A stretch of 64,000 bases of DNA, from contig CANJKZ010001023.1 in assembly GCA_947471745.1 (NCBI GenBank), positions 930,001 to 994,000 on the forward strand, given 5' to 3'. Shown here piece by piece: positions 32,301-43,329 of this stretch (position 1 is its first letter; every line of letters starts with the position of its first letter). This stretch comes from Closterium sp. Naga37s-1. Lineage: Eukaryota; Streptophyta; Zygnematophyceae; Desmidiales; Closteriaceae. A program made the translations under genes and the position numbers. Below the pieces are notes generated by a model, which did not search any database, had not been told where the DNA came from, and saw only the letters and a program-made list of their open reading frames with translations.

Positions 32301-35077
32301 TGCATGTAGTGCAGACATTAATAGTGGGTTGTGGAGCTTACCGTTGAGTGAATGGCAAAAATAAGGGTGGACTTTCACATTTGTAGATTAGCATAAGAGT
32401 GTAGCGATATGTGTACAGTCAACCTATCTCCTTCTGCTGTTGCGTTACATTACTCACTCGCACACCATATTCCCCAATCCCCTCTGCAGCCCAGCGCATA
32501 CGCATGGCCACACAGGAGAAGGCAGAAGCAGAGAAAATTCTGCAGGTAATGCGATTTCTAGCGATGCAATATCGCATCGCTCCTTGATGCACTTCAGAAG
32601 GCAATATTTTACTGCATCGCAGTATGTATCCGCCTACTTTCTTTCTTCCACCCGTTGCCGAGTTTTGGGTCGACTCAAAACACGACTCATCGCAGTATCC
32701 GCCCACTTCCTTTATTTTCACACATTGCCGCCGTGTCTGATCTGACTGACCTGACTGACTAAACATCCTTTTTTGCTGATCCAAGTGTCTCACAGTTTTT
32801 TTCTCACGCATTGCGGAACGAGTTGTTGCTCCTTGTGAGCAATGGACTGGTGATTACACAAGTCTCAGGATCTGTTCTGTTCTGATTTGATCTGATCTGA
32901 TCTGATCTGATCTGATCTGATATGATCAGACCGGACCGGAAGCAATAAATCATCGTGAAACATTGGATCGGTGTATTTGCCCCTGCACTCACTCGCCACA
33001 CCCACGCTGCTTCTACTCTGCACGGCAGGTGAAGAAGGCAGAAGGAGAGGCAGAGGCCAAGTACCTGGCAGGCGTGGGCGTGGCGAGGCAGAGACAGGCT
33101 ATCGTGGATGGGCTTAGGGACAGCGTTCTGGGCTTCTCAGAGCAAGTGCCGGGGACTACACCCAAGGACGTGCTGGACATGGTGAGAGGCGCGGAAGGGT
33201 GGGCATGGGCAGTGAAATCTGCGGGATAGGATGAGGTAAGGACGTGCTGGACATGGTGGGCCTAGTTTTGAGTCGACTCAAAAACAGGCTATCGTGAAGG
33301 GGTTGAGGGACAGCGTGCTGGGGTTCTCAGAGCAAGTGCCGGGCAGGCACCACACCGAAAGACGTGCTGGATATGGTGAGAGAGCGATTTTTGAGGCGCC
33401 TCAAAAAGTGAGGCAGAGACAGGCTATCGTGGATGGGCCTAGGGACAGCATTCTGGGGCTCTCAGAGCAAGTTGACTTTTGAGTCGACTCAAAAGTCAAC
33501 TCGCATTCTGGGGCTCTCAGAGCAAGTTGACTTTTGAGTCGACTCAAAAGTCAACTCGCATTCTGGGGCTCTCAGAGCAAGTGCCCGGCACCATCCCAAA
33601 GACGTGCTGGATGTGGTGAGAGGCGCGGAAGGGTGGGCATGGGCACTGGAATTCGCGGGATAGGATGAGGAGGATGTGGCCTGAAACTCGGTTTGAGGGA
33701 GGGACAGTGTGCTGGGTGGGGTTCTCGGAGCAAGTGTCCGGCAGGCATCACACCCAAGGACGTGCTGGTCATGGTGAGAGGCTGGGCGGTGGTGAGTGGG
33801 AGAGGGTGTGCTGGGCGGTGCAGGTATGTATTGGATAGAGCAATGGTGCAGGTTCTCGTAACAAGTGCCGTGCAGGCACCACACCCAAGGACGTGCTGGA
33901 TATGGTGAGAGGCTGGGTGGTGGTGAGTGGGAGTGCTAGCTAAGTGAGTGGGTGGGGGAGGTGCTAGGGTGTGAAACAGTGCCCGTGCCAGGCACCACAC
34001 CCAGGACGTGCTGGATATGGTAGGGTGGGCGGAGGGCGGTGGTGAGTGAGTTAGCAGGCTGTGCACGTAGGTATTGGGTAGTGCAGCGATGCAGGTGCGG
34101 GGCAATAATGCCGTCACCACACCCAAGGAAGATGTGCTGGATATGGTGAGAGGGGGTGGAGGGCGGGAGGAGTGGGAGTGCTGGACGAGTGAGTGAACGG
34201 GCGGTGCAGGTACGACCTAGGTAATGATGTAACAGTGCCAGACGCTGGGAACAGGTGCCCTGCACCACACCCAAGGGCGTGCTGACCGTGGTGAGAGGTT
34301 GGGTGGTAGTGTTTTGAGACGCCTTAAAATACAACTTTTATCAGCACCACACCCAAGGGCGTTCTGACCATGGTGAGAGGTCGGGTGGTAGTGAGTGGGT
34401 GAATGTGTGAGTGTTGGAGATGCTTTTTGAGTCTAAACTCAAGAGGCACATTCGTGCCAAGGAGATACATCCTGCAGAAAGCACCTCATGATGTACATTC
34501 GTGCGATTATTGTGCCGTGATACATCATTGTGCCGTGATACATCATTGTGCCGTGATACATCATTGTGCCGTGATACATCATTGTGCCGTGATACATCAT
34601 TGTGCCGTGATACATCCTCCCTCATCACAGCCTGTTCTGGTTTTGAGACGTCTAAATCTTGAGACATCTCAAAACAAAATATTGAGGCACTCAAAACGAC
34701 GTCTAGAGACGTCTCAAAACTAGAGACATCCTCCCTCATCACAGCCTTTTCTGCCCTCCCCGTGCTCTTCCTTGCCTCGGGTCATGCTGTCGCAGTCAAT
34801 AGACACCATGAGGGACATTGGTGCCAATAACCGGTTATGTCATGAAGCATTATGCTTTTTAGACTGTCTCAAGAATATGCCATGTTGATGTGCTCTCGTC
34901 CTCTTCCCCACACAGGTCATGTTGACACAGTATTTCGACACCATGAGGGACATTGGCGCCAACAACCGGTCGTCCACCATCTTCGTGCCTCACGGGCCAG
35001 GAGCAGCGGCGGATATTGCTGCTCAGATCAGAGACGGGATGATGCAAAGCATCACCGCTGCAAGAACTAACGCGTAA
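29363..35077 (+). CDS. HIR: Hypersensitive-induced reaction (HIR) protein, SPFH/band 7 family, 289 aa
   Basis: HIR proteins are SPFH/prohibitin-domain scaffolds of plasma-membrane microdomains, N-acylated in land plants and linked to immune receptors. Exons (plus): 29363-29551, 30346-30466, 30888-30979, 31871-31967, 32490-32545, 33029-33181, 34916-35077; all in phase, 290 codons with TAA, the normal family length. Signatures: [29 protein letters not shown]-like [131 protein letters not shown]. The ATG at 29363 fits the family start, but residue 2 is Glu, not the Gly needed for N-myristoylation; a nearby upstream GTG is not a plausible start. Every exon except 5 has tandem partial copies in the introns or after the stop. 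Confidence 0.93.
29620..29890 (+). repeat. Copies of HIR exon 1 end
   Basis: Two good copies, ending at 29715 (donor GTATTG) and 29885 (donor GTGAGG), encode GCHC..., [17 protein letters not shown] and a disrupted version. A further GCCACTGCGAAG fragment is at about 29952. Confidence 0.85.
30206..30291 (+). repeat. Partial copy of HIR exon 2
   Basis: TTCAG acceptor then [20 protein letters not shown]; it stops before the donor. The complete exon with donor is at 30346-30466. Confidence 0.85.
30624..30830 (+). repeat. Two partial copies of HIR exon 3 start
   Basis: At 30624-30693 and about 30753-30820, each with an acceptor and [19 protein letters not shown] but no donor. The full exon is at 30888-30979. 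Confidence 0.88.
31011..31359 (+). mobile_element. TRIM-like miniature LTR element in HIR intron 3
   Basis: Fossil non-coding element of 349 bp. Two 85-bp terminal direct repeats (31011-31095 and 31275-31359) differ at 2 sites. They start TGTAACGCC and end GGTGTTATA. TGGAATCAGAGCC, a Met-tRNA-like primer-binding site, starts at 31097; a G-rich polypurine tract ends at about 31270. GGGGG flanks both sides (31006-31010 and 31360-31364) as a possible 5-bp target duplication, though the region is G-rich. Too small to code, so it would depend on other elements. Confidence 0.85.
31418..31703 (+). repeat. Further copies of HIR exon 3
   Basis: Fragments at about 31418-31487, 31550-31620 and 31651-31703, with versions of [20 protein letters not shown] and EEELEK plus GTGAG donors. 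The palindrome at 31621-31650 separates the last two. Confidence 0.8.
31621..31650. repeat. Junction palindrome, 30 bp perfect, TCGA core
   Basis: TTTTGAGTCGACTCAAAA extended outward by perfect GGTGAC and GTCACC arms. It is flanked by the repeated segment GAGATCGCTCATGCAGT on both sides. Confidence 0.92.
32024..32347 (+). repeat. Three partial copies of HIR exon 4 end
   Basis: At about 32024-32098, 32161-32232 and 32310-32347, with versions of [21 protein letters not shown] and GTGAGAG-like donors in the first. The complete exon is at 31871-31967. Confidence 0.85.
32663..32680. repeat. Junction palindrome with one mismatch, TCGA core
   Basis: TTTTGGGTCGACTCAAAA, between two diverged copies of CATCGCAGTATCCGCCYACT and the bases that follow, in HIR intron 5. 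Confidence 0.8.
32884..32927. repeat. (TGATC)n microsatellite
   Basis: About eight pentamers in HIR intron 5. Confidence 0.8.
33266..33283. repeat. Junction palindrome, TCGA core
   Basis: Perfect TTTTGAGTCGACTCAAAA. Left flank is an exon 6 end copy (GACGTGCTGGACATGGTG); right flank restarts exon 6 at ACAGGCTATCGTG. Confidence 0.92.
33388..33407. repeat. Junction palindrome, 20 bp perfect, GCGC core
   Basis: TTTTTGAGGCGCCTCAAAAA, between the donor of one exon 6 copy and a restart at GTGAGGCAGAGACAGGC. Confidence 0.92.
33470..33501. repeat. Junction palindrome, 32 bp perfect, TCGA core
   Basis: TTTTGAGTCGACTCAAAA with AGTTGAC and GTCAACT arms. Flanks are identical 25-bp copies ending in CTCTCAGAGCAA. 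Confidence 0.93.
33526..33555. repeat. Junction palindrome, 30 bp perfect, second identical copy
   Basis: Same as 33471-33500 but one 55-bp unit further, so palindrome plus flank was duplicated as a block. Confidence 0.93.
34312..34329. repeat. Degenerate junction palindrome, ACGC core
   Basis: TTTTGAGACGCCTTAAAA, between two copies of the segment CACCACACCCAAGGGCGT to GGGTGGTAGTG. Confidence 0.75.
34512..34614. repeat. 18-bp tandem array, 6 copies
   Basis: Unit TGTGCCGTGATACATCAT, exact copies, in HIR intron 6. Confidence 0.9.
34640..34720. repeat. Cluster of decayed junction palindromes, ACGT cores
   Basis: TTTTGAGACGTCT, CTTGAGACATCTCAAAA, ATTGAGGCACTCAAAA and GAGACGTCTCAAAAC follow one another. 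The cluster lies between two copies of CATCCTCCCTCATCACAGCC. Confidence 0.7.
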
Positions 35078-35109
35078 CTTTCAACACGTTTTTAAAGACC
35101 TCATGGATG

Positions 35110-35394
35110 GTGGGAAGCGGCGGATATTGCTGCTCAAATCAGAAATAGGATGATGCAGCGCATCACTGCTGCAAGAACTAACGCGTGACTTCCCTGCCAG
35201 CCGCTGCAAGGGCGCACACGGGCCAGGCGCAGCGGCGGATATTGCTGCTCAGATCAGAGACGGGATGATGCAGAGCGTGGCTTCTAAAACCACTGCATGA
35301 CTGGTTTGACTGGTTTGAGTGGCGGGCTATTGGTGCTCAAATCAGAGAAGGAATGCAGAAAAGCACCGTGGCTGCTACTAGAGCCAATGCTTGA
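35110..35394 (+). repeat. Three partial copies of the HIR last exon after the stop
   Basis: At about 35113-35187, 35210-35301 and 35322-35394, each with a version of [16 protein letters not shown] and its own stop codon. A fragment of the exon start ([11 protein letters not shown]) also lies before the true exon at 34801-34834. Confidence 0.85.
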
Positions 35395-35635
35395 TGGATG
35401 GTGTATAGATATAGTATTGCCATGTGTGCAGGTGTGATGAATCTGCTCTGGGTGAGACTAGCTTAGTGGCTGTGTTTTCAGTGCTTTGAATAATCATACG
35501 GTATATACCAGTCACCAATGCCTTCTAAAATGGAGGAGAGCAGCAAGCGTGAGAAATTGTAGGAGGGTATAGAGCATCCTCAAGTGTTCTTGTTCCTTAC
35601 CTGGGATAAAGGGTAAGAAAATCGATGTAACTATT

Positions 35636-35737
35636 TGTCAAATGTTGTAGCCTTAGTGAGGTTTGTCTTAGGGGGTACAGAAGTTAGGGTTTGTTACAGA
35701 ACTCACATCAATGACATCATTAGTTCCTTTCTTGACA
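35636..35737 (+). repeat. 5' LTR of copia element 1
   Basis: Shares its start and the GGGGTACAG and AGGGTTT words with the 125-bp LTR of copia element 2, and abuts a similar primer-binding site. Confidence 0.6.
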
Positions 35738-38504
35738 TGGTATCACCTAGGTTCGGATCCTGTGGGATCCCGCTCCTCCCGACCTCGTTCGTTTTGCCCG
35801 AGCCTGTCTCACTCTGTCGTACTAGTTGCGCACGTCTTACCCTAGCCTAGCGCCGGCCCGCTCTAGTCGCGTTCGTTCGTTACCGCCCGTTCCGCCGATC
35901 CAATACTCTCGTAGCGTAGGGACCTTCTCCCCCCCCCTTCCCCCGTGCTGCCGGTCGCGTTTCCCCCCCCTGCTGCCCGTCGAGTCGCGTTTTTCCCCCT
36001 GCTACCCGTCAATTCGCGTTTTTCCCCCCTGCTGCCCGTCGAGTCGCGTTTTTACCCCCCGCTGCCCGTCGAATCGCGCCTTCCCATGCCCCCGTCGCGT
36101 CGCGCTCTCCCCGCCCGTCGTCCCGTCGTGCCCTCCCCCGGTGCTCGTCGCGACGCGCCCTCCCCCCGCTGCCCTAAACGCTCGTCGCGTCGCGCCTGCC
36201 CGCCGTCGCGTCCCTACCCCCGCCCTACGCGCCCGCCGCGTCGTCCCTATGCCCACGCGCCCGCTGCGCCCGCGCCTCCCCGCGCCCTACGCCCTGCGCC
36301 CGTCGCCCGTCACCTCCCTACGCCCTGCGCCCTGCACCCGCGCCTCCCCGTGCCCTGCGCCCTACGCCCCTTGCCTCCCCGCGCCCTGCGCCCGCGCCTC
36401 CCCGCGCCCTGCGCCAGAGTGCTCGCTGCGCCCATTTCTAAGCACGCCCGCCCTTCGCTCGCCGTGCTGTCTCGTCTCTGTCTGCACGCGTGCCTACTTG
36501 CTCGCGCTGCCTCGTCTGCTCGTTTTCTCCGACGCTGCGCCTGCTTTTTAGGCCTGCCGCGAGCCCTCCCTCTGCTCTACTACGCGTCCTGTCGCTCGTA
36601 CTTCCACTATGGCGACTCCTAGAGTTCTCCGTTTTGACGCTGACGGTCGACCCCTCGAGTTCTCGGTCTAGCTCCTGCGCGCGCGTCGCCTTTTAGAGAG
36701 TCAGGTCTAGTCGGGTGAGTCCCTCTGGGCTACTGGTGACCTTTCTGCACCTGACGACCCTACCCCTCTAGGCTCTGCCCCTGACGACGCTGCTAGAGCC
36801 CGCTTTGCCAGCCAGCGTGCTGACCTGACGGCGTGGAAGTCGCGTGACGCTGCGGCCTGCATCGCTCTTAGCAGCCTCCTCCCTGAGTCTGAGGAGGCCC
36901 ACTTCACTCAGGTTCGCACTGCTAGTGAGTTCCTGACTGCGATCAAGGTCCGCTACGCTACTCCCACCACTGTCTCTCTTGGCCGCCTCTTCCTACCGTT
37001 CTTGTTCCCGGACCTCGCTTCGTTTGAGCACTCTGCTGACTTGATTGCTCACCTCCGCTCGCTCGATTCTAGCTACCGCGCTGCTTGCACTGACGCACAG
37101 CTTGCACTGCTCCCTCCCCCCATGGCGATTACTATCTACTTCATCGCCACTAGCCTCCCTGACCGCCTTGCCTCGGTTTGTGACGCGCTTCTCCTGAAGC
37201 ACCCGAGTGAGCTCACTATCGAGGTCCTAGAGTCTGCGCTCAAGGACGTCGAGAGCAACCTCCGCTTAGTAGCCTCTGCCTCTGGTGGTGTGCCCCCTCC
37301 ACTGTTTCACGGGTGCACTGTCCCTCAGCTGCCCACTTTTACTGCCTCCCTAGCCACTGTCACCACTGACGTGACCGGTGCTGCTGTTACGGCTTCGTCG
37401 CGTTCTCAGGGTAGGGGTGGCAAGTGGGGCGGTCAGGGTACAGGCGGCGGGGGCGGTGGAGGCATTGCCGGCGGAGGTGGCGGGGGTGGCATGCTGTCTG
37501 GTGGCGGCGGGAGTGTAGGGCCTGGAGAGGCCTCTCGTGCAGCGGCCGGTGACCCTGCTACTGCAGCTGGTGGAGGCGACGCCCGGGCTCGTCAGCCACC
37601 TTCTGGTCTGCCGGCCGCGGAGGGTGGAGCAGCGGCGTGGTACCTGGCCCAGCGGCAGCAGCAGCAGCAGCAGCAGCAGCCCCTCCCCTTGAAGCAGCCC
37701 CCGCAGCAGCAGCGGCAGCAGCAGGTTTCGGGGCCAGCACAGCGTCAGCCTCAGCGAGGTGCTGTTCACCCTTCGTGCACCTATCAGCTTTTGACAGGTG
37801 CTCGCCGAGGCCAGCCTTGTGGTCGCACCCACCCTCCTGGTCAGTGCTTTGCTCAGCTCACTGACACGGTTCGCTTGGCCTACGGCGTTGGAGGCCCTGC
37901 CCCTGACTGGTTTCCTCTTGTTCAGGCGTACGGCCCTGCCCTTTGGGGCATGTCAGCTTCTCAATTGCTTGATCTCTTAGGAACTCCTCATGCTATGTAT
38001 GCTGTTGTTGACTCTAGTGCTTCTGACTCTGTTTACTCGAGTGTTGCTAGCTTAGGTGCTTGTCTTGCTGAGTTGCCTCTTGCTAGTGTAGGCACCTGTG
38101 TAGACACTAGTCCAGGAGCTCATTCGGAGGACGCTTCACTGTCTTTCACTTTGGACTCTGGGGCTTCGCACTGCTTCTTCAGGGACCACACGACACTTAT
38201 TCCGCTTCCTGCGCCAGTCTCTGTGGCACTGGCTGATCCCACCTCGGGACCAGTCACTGCTCGCTACACTACTACTCTTCCGTGCCCTGCTGTTCCCTCT
38301 GGGTCTCTGACTAGCTTCCATGTCCCCTCGTTCTCGAGGAACTTGGTGGGCGTGAGGCCTCTTGTGAGTCAGCACGTGGGTGTGTGGATTGAGCCCTCTG
38401 GTGAGACGGCGGTTTGTGTTGACGGCGACACTTACGCGCCTCTTGCCACCTTTACGGCGGAGCCGGGCTCAGGTCTCTACACACTTCACACTGACCCTGG
38501 TGTA

Positions 38505-38535
<31 letters not shown>

Positions 38536-41500
38536 TCCTGCCCCCGGCCCCGGTTACTTCCCCCAGTCTGGTCCCTGTGTGTCACCAGGTTGCTGCGTCC
38601 CCCCAGGTAGCTAGCTGTGTTTGGTCAGGTTCCCGTGTCTGGTCCAGTTGCTGCGTCGTGCTCCTGCCGGTCGCTTGCACACCCCACCGTTCTGTGGCAC
38701 CACCGGATGGGGCACCCGTCCCTCCCTCGTCTGCGCGCTATGTCTCGTCAGCGTCTTGTCTTAGGCCTCCCGCGTGTCTTGCCGTCACTGCCGCCTTCGC
38801 TTGCACTGCCGTGCGGTCCCTGCGTCGAGGGTCGGCTGCGCGCCACCCCTCACTCCTCCTCCCTTCGTCCGGCCACCGAGCCTTTTGAGACGCTCCACTT
38901 GGACATCTGGGGCCCCGCCCCTCGCCTTGGCCCTGAGCGCGAGCGTTTCTTGTTGGTGGTCGTTGACGACTACTCCCGCTACACCACTGTGTTCCCCTTG
39001 GCAAAGAAGTCTGAGGTGACTTCTACGCTGATCAGGTGGTTGCTTACCACTGAGGGCACGCGTGGTCGTCGTGTCAGCTGTCTTCACTCTGACCGTGGGG
39101 GTGAGTTTCGCTCCGGCATTCTCGCTGGATTCTGTCGCGAGCAGGGCATTAGTCAGTCCTGGATGCTTCCAGAGTCCCCACAGCAGAATGGGGTTGCTGA
39201 GCGCCGCATAGGCTTAGTCATGGAGATCGCCCGCACCTCCTTGACTCATGCCCGTGCCCCCCATTTTCTGTGGCCTTACGCGGTTAGGTACGCCGCTCAC
39301 CAGCTGAACCTCTGGCCACGCGTCTCTCGGCCAGAGGCTTCACCGACCAGTCTTTGGACCGGGTCCCCTGGTGTTGCGTCGAGGTTTCGTGTCTGGGGTT
39401 GCTTGGCTCTTGTCCGCGACACTTCCGCGGACAAGCTCTCGCCTCGCGCCGTTCCCTGTCTCTTCCTTGGTTTCCCTGAGGACTCCTCTTACTTCACCTT
39501 TTACCACCCTCCCTCTCACCGGTTCTTTGACTCCCGTGACGTCCGTTTCGAGGAGTCCACCCCCTACTACGTCAGGTACCCCAGTTGAGGTCTCCCGGTT
39601 CCTCCTCCCCCTCTCTTCCTGACTTCCGCTCCCCCTCCTGCTCCCCCGGTACAGCCTTCCCCCCCTGGTTCCGCCCCGTCCGGTGTGTCCCAGGCTACCC
39701 CTCCCCCCTCGGTCGCCCCTCAGGTGCAGCCTCCTTCTCCGCAGTCCTCCTCGCAGCCTGCTGCAGACCCTGTGGGAGCCGGTGCTCGTGGAGAGGGCCC
39801 TACAGGTGCTAGCTCTGGGGGTGCTGGAGTTGGAGCTGAGCCCGTGGTTGCAGGAGACTCCTGTCTTCCGGGAGCTGGTGCTGGTCCTGCTGACTTTGGG
39901 GGTGCTACGTCTGGGGGTGCGGGTGCACCCTCTTTGGGTCCTGGTGAGCCTGGTCGTGTTGTTGTTGGTGGTGCTGACTCTGAGGGTGGTGCGCCAGGTG
40001 CTTTGGAGGGCGGTCCCGGGGCTGCCGCAGCCCCCTACACTACTCCTCCCCCCCACCCCTACCCGACCCGGCACCAGGCTCGTGTTCGCCGTGCCCTTAA
40101 GGAGCAGCTGGAGTTGGAGAGAGAGGAGAGAGAGTTGCAGCGGCTGGAGGAGCAGCTGCAGCAGCCGCGGCTGGAGCCGCCGCAGCAGCAGGAGGCGCAG
40201 GAGCTGGAGCCCCTACAGCACCAGGAGGAGCAGCAGCAGCCGCCGCAGCAGCAGCAGCGGCAGCCGCCGCCGCCTCCTCCTCCTGTCTCCGGTCTTCGGG
40301 CCCTCGGTCTCCCCTCCCGCTCTCCTTCCTCCTCCCCCTCTCCTCCCGTCTCGGGTCCTCCGCTTCCTCCTCCTGACCCCTCTCCAGCTGTTTTCCCTTG
40401 TTCTCAGTCTTCGTTGTCCCCTCCTCCTTCTCAAACCTGGGCCTCTCGTCGCTTCTCTCGTGCTCGTCCCTCGTCCCCTGTTCCCTTCACTGACCTTCGT
40501 ACTGCCTTACTTCGTTCTAGTCCACCTCGTCCGTCTCCGTCTGTGCTTCCGTCTCCTCCTGAGTCGGCCCTCACTGCTTTGCTTTCTACTCCTGACACTG
40601 ACTACTACCGCACGTACCGTCCTGTTCTCTCTCGTGTTCTCGCCTCTCTTGTTACCCACCCTCGTGCCTCTGTGTCCTCTGTCTCCGCTCTTACTGCCGC
40701 AGTCACTGAGTTTGCCTCTACTCGCCGCCTTGACTTCGCCACCAGTCTTGTGGCTGCTCCTCCTTCCAGTCCTCTGGCCGTCGGGGGTGTGTCTGCCCTT
40801 GGCTGTGACTCCCTAGAGGACAGGCAGTTTGAGCTAGAGTTCCTGGCAGCCGCTTCCCCTCATCTCTGTGCCATGCTGCTCGCCCCTGAGGGAGACCCCG
40901 ACGCCCTTGACATACCGACTCCTCGCACTTACGCTGAGGCAGTGTCAGGGCCTTGGGCCTCTCAGTGGAGAGCTGCCATGGATGCAGAGATGGCCTCCTA
41001 CAGATCCACAGGCACCTACGTCGACGAGGTTCCCCCCCCTGGGGTGAACGTAGTCGATGGCATGTGGATCTACAGGGTGAAGCGGCCACCGGGATCTCCT
41101 CCGGTCTTCAAGGCGCGCTACGTGGCTAGAGGTTTTAGTCAGCGCGAGGGAGTTGACTTCTTTCAGACCTTCGCGCCCACCCCGAAGATGACCACTCTTC
41201 GGGTGTTACTGCACGTAGCAGCACAGAGAGACTACGGGTTACACTCTCTCGACTTCTCTACTGCGTTTCTTCAGGGTAGCCTACACGAGGAGATCTGGCT
41301 GCGTCGTGGCTCTGCCTTCACTGACACTTTCCCTCCTGGGACCCAGTGGAGGCTGAGGCGACCGGTCTACGGTCTCCGTCAGGCTCCCCGTGAGTGGCAC
41401 GACACCCTTCATTCTACTCTCGCTGACCTTGGTTTTCAGCCGTCGTCTGCCGACCCGTCGCTGTTCGTTCGTCGTGGCTCTACACCGTTCTTTGTTCTAG

Positions 41501-42483
41501 TCTACGTCGACGACCTGGTTTTCGCCACTCATGACAGGGTTGCCTTGGCAGACGTGAAGTCCGAAATGCAGAAGAGACACACGTGCACTGACCTTGGTAA
41601 GCTGCGTCACTACCTTGGCCTGCAGATCACCAGGGACAGAGCTGCTCGCACCATTACACTCTCACAGTCACACATGGTGCAGCAGGTCCTTCAGCGGTTC
41701 GAGCTTCAGCACTCCACAGTACAGCGCACACCTCTTGCTGTTGACCACAGACTCTCTGGACCCTTTCCTGACGAGCCGTTTGAGTCCAGTGGTCCATACG
41801 CAGAGCTAGTGGGCTGCCTCATGTACCTGATGACTTGTACTCGCCCGGACCTCGCCTTCCCTCTCAGCGTCCTTGCTCGCTTTGTTGCGCCAGGGAGGCA
41901 TCGTCCTGTTCACTGGACGGCAGCTGTGAGGGTGGCAAAGTACCTAGCGACGACATCAGGCGTGGGGCTAGTTCTTGGAGGGCAACAGCCTGTCGTACTT
42001 ACTGGTCACTGTGACTCTTCTTACGCTGACGACGCTGAGACTCACAGGTCTACTCAGGGGTACTGTTTCAGCTTGGGTTCTGGAGCTGTTTCCTGGCGGT
42101 CCACGCGCTCCTCTTTGGTCTTGACCTCTACAGCTGAGGCTGAGATCTACGCTGGTGCCATGGCGGCACAGGAGCTACGTTGGTTGACGTTTTTGCTCGC
42201 TGACCTTGGTGAGCGGCCGAGCTCTGCACCGACCTTGTTCACTGACAACAAGGCGTCGATTCTCCCATGTCGTGAGCCACGACTGGAGAGCAGAGTGAAG
42301 CATATTCACGTCAGGTACTTCCTTCTGCAAGAGTTGCAGAGACGTGGACAGGCTTGCTTCGAGTTTGTGGAGTCTGAGGCCAACACTGCAGACATCTTCA
42401 CCAAGGCGCTTCCGCCTTGTGACCACCAGAGGTGTTGTGTGCAGTTAGGCCTTGTTGACACAGGTTCTAGTCGTTACTGTTGA
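35636..42483 (+). mobile_element. Ty1/copia LTR retrotransposon 1, broken
   Basis: Fossil. A 5' LTR of about 102 bp (35636-35737, TGTCAAATG to TTGACA) resembles the LTR of the second copia element. A TGGTATCACCTAGGTT primer-binding site follows, then a C-rich leader. Parts in order: gag from about 36609; Gly- and Gln-rich linker about 37400-37720; protease LDSGASHCFF at about 38150; integrase about 38690-39590 (HHCC zinc region, then DIWGP and the catalytic core); a Pro/Gln-rich spacer; reverse transcriptase about 40960-41900 (VYVDDLVFA); RNase H ending TADIFTKALPP at about 42420. No 3' LTR is recognised, and the coding region has a few breaks. Confidence 0.9.
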
Positions 42484-43000
42484 CACTATTGTATGGTATT
42501 GATCATTTTCAATATGCTCTGAATCTCGGACATCCCCCCACCAGGGCCTCAGATTGGTTTCGGGCTAGGCTGAAAGATCAGAGTTGGTACAAAATTCTAT
42601 GCTGAAAAACAGAGAAATCAGCCCATTTCATGCCATTCTACAATACAAATATTGTAAAAAATATTGTTTCTTCCCCAAAAAATGCTGAAAATTCAGCCTC
42701 AATCATGAAAAAGGTCTGAAATCTCAGCCTTTTTTACCTAAATCAGCCTTTTTCGCTGACTTCTGAGGCCCTGCCCCCCACTCCATACTTCTTCCCCCAC
42801 TGAACAAAACACTTCCTAGCTATCTGTAGCAGAAGCACTGAGTCAAGGAAACAGCACACAAATTACTCATACTGATGCCAATGCCTATGCTCATGCTAGT
42901 GTTCATGCCGGGCGGTCCTTGCAGGCGAATCAGCAGCATAAAAGTCTCCTCTGGCTTGCCATTGGTAGGAGGTAACACGCAGCATGCCGCGGGTAAAGCG
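42484..43000. other. Non-coding stretch after copia element 1
   Basis: AT-rich to 42750 with repeated AATCAGCC and CTGAAA words; no gene, LTR or RNA recognised. Confidence 0.4.
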
Positions 43001-43005
43001 GCAAA

Positions 43006-43023
43006 TTCTGAGGCGTTTCAAAA
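43006..43023. repeat. Possible decayed junction palindrome
   Basis: TTCTGAGGCGTTTCAAAA keeps the length and central CG but has several mismatches; it lies just before the 27-bp array. Confidence 0.35.
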
Positions 43024-43044
43024 GCCAAGCCAGCAGTAGCAGCA

Positions 43045-43135
43045 GCACGCTCTGCACACCAGCCAGAGGCAGCACGCTCTGCACACCAGCCAGAGGCAGC
43101 ACGCTCTGCACACCAGCCAGAGGCAGCACGCTGTC
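43045..43135. repeat. 27-bp tandem array, about 3.5 copies
   Basis: Unit GCACGCTCTGCACACCAGCC plus AGAGGCA, near-identical copies. Confidence 0.9.
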
Positions 43136-43329
43136 AGAATCCCAGCCACTAACCACAGGGATAAAAGGGCTTGTTAAGTAGCGGGTCAGTGCGCCCATAA
43201 CCTCCCAGGCCAATGTGCCTGTAACCCTTCCCTAGGATCAATCGGGGATCACCATTGGACCTCTGACACACGCGAGCACTGGCAAGCCACAGATGCCACC
43301 AGTCACCCACCACCACACCCGGGCCTCCT

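Larger units (their letters stand above)
33284..34400 (+). repeat. Ladder of about 10 partial copies of HIR exon 6
   Basis: Copies of [18 protein letters not shown] and/or [12 protein letters not shown] plus a GTGAGAGG donor recur near 33284-33375, 33408-33470, 33502-33525, 33556-33615, 33690-33776, 33840-33906, 33980-34022, 34106-34147, 34255-34292 and 34345-34376. They get shorter and more diverged with distance from the true exon (33029-33181). Confidence 0.85.

Noticed and set aside
33470-33555. Palindromes as a sequencing adapter or cloning linker
   Set aside because: They resemble no adapter I know, the core varies in a compensated way, and several are partly decayed along with their flanks, which an artefact would not show. 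An assembly artefact is still listed as a check.
37400-37720. Gly-rich and Gln-rich host protein
   Set aside because: It lies between gag and protease of copia element 1 and is part of that element.
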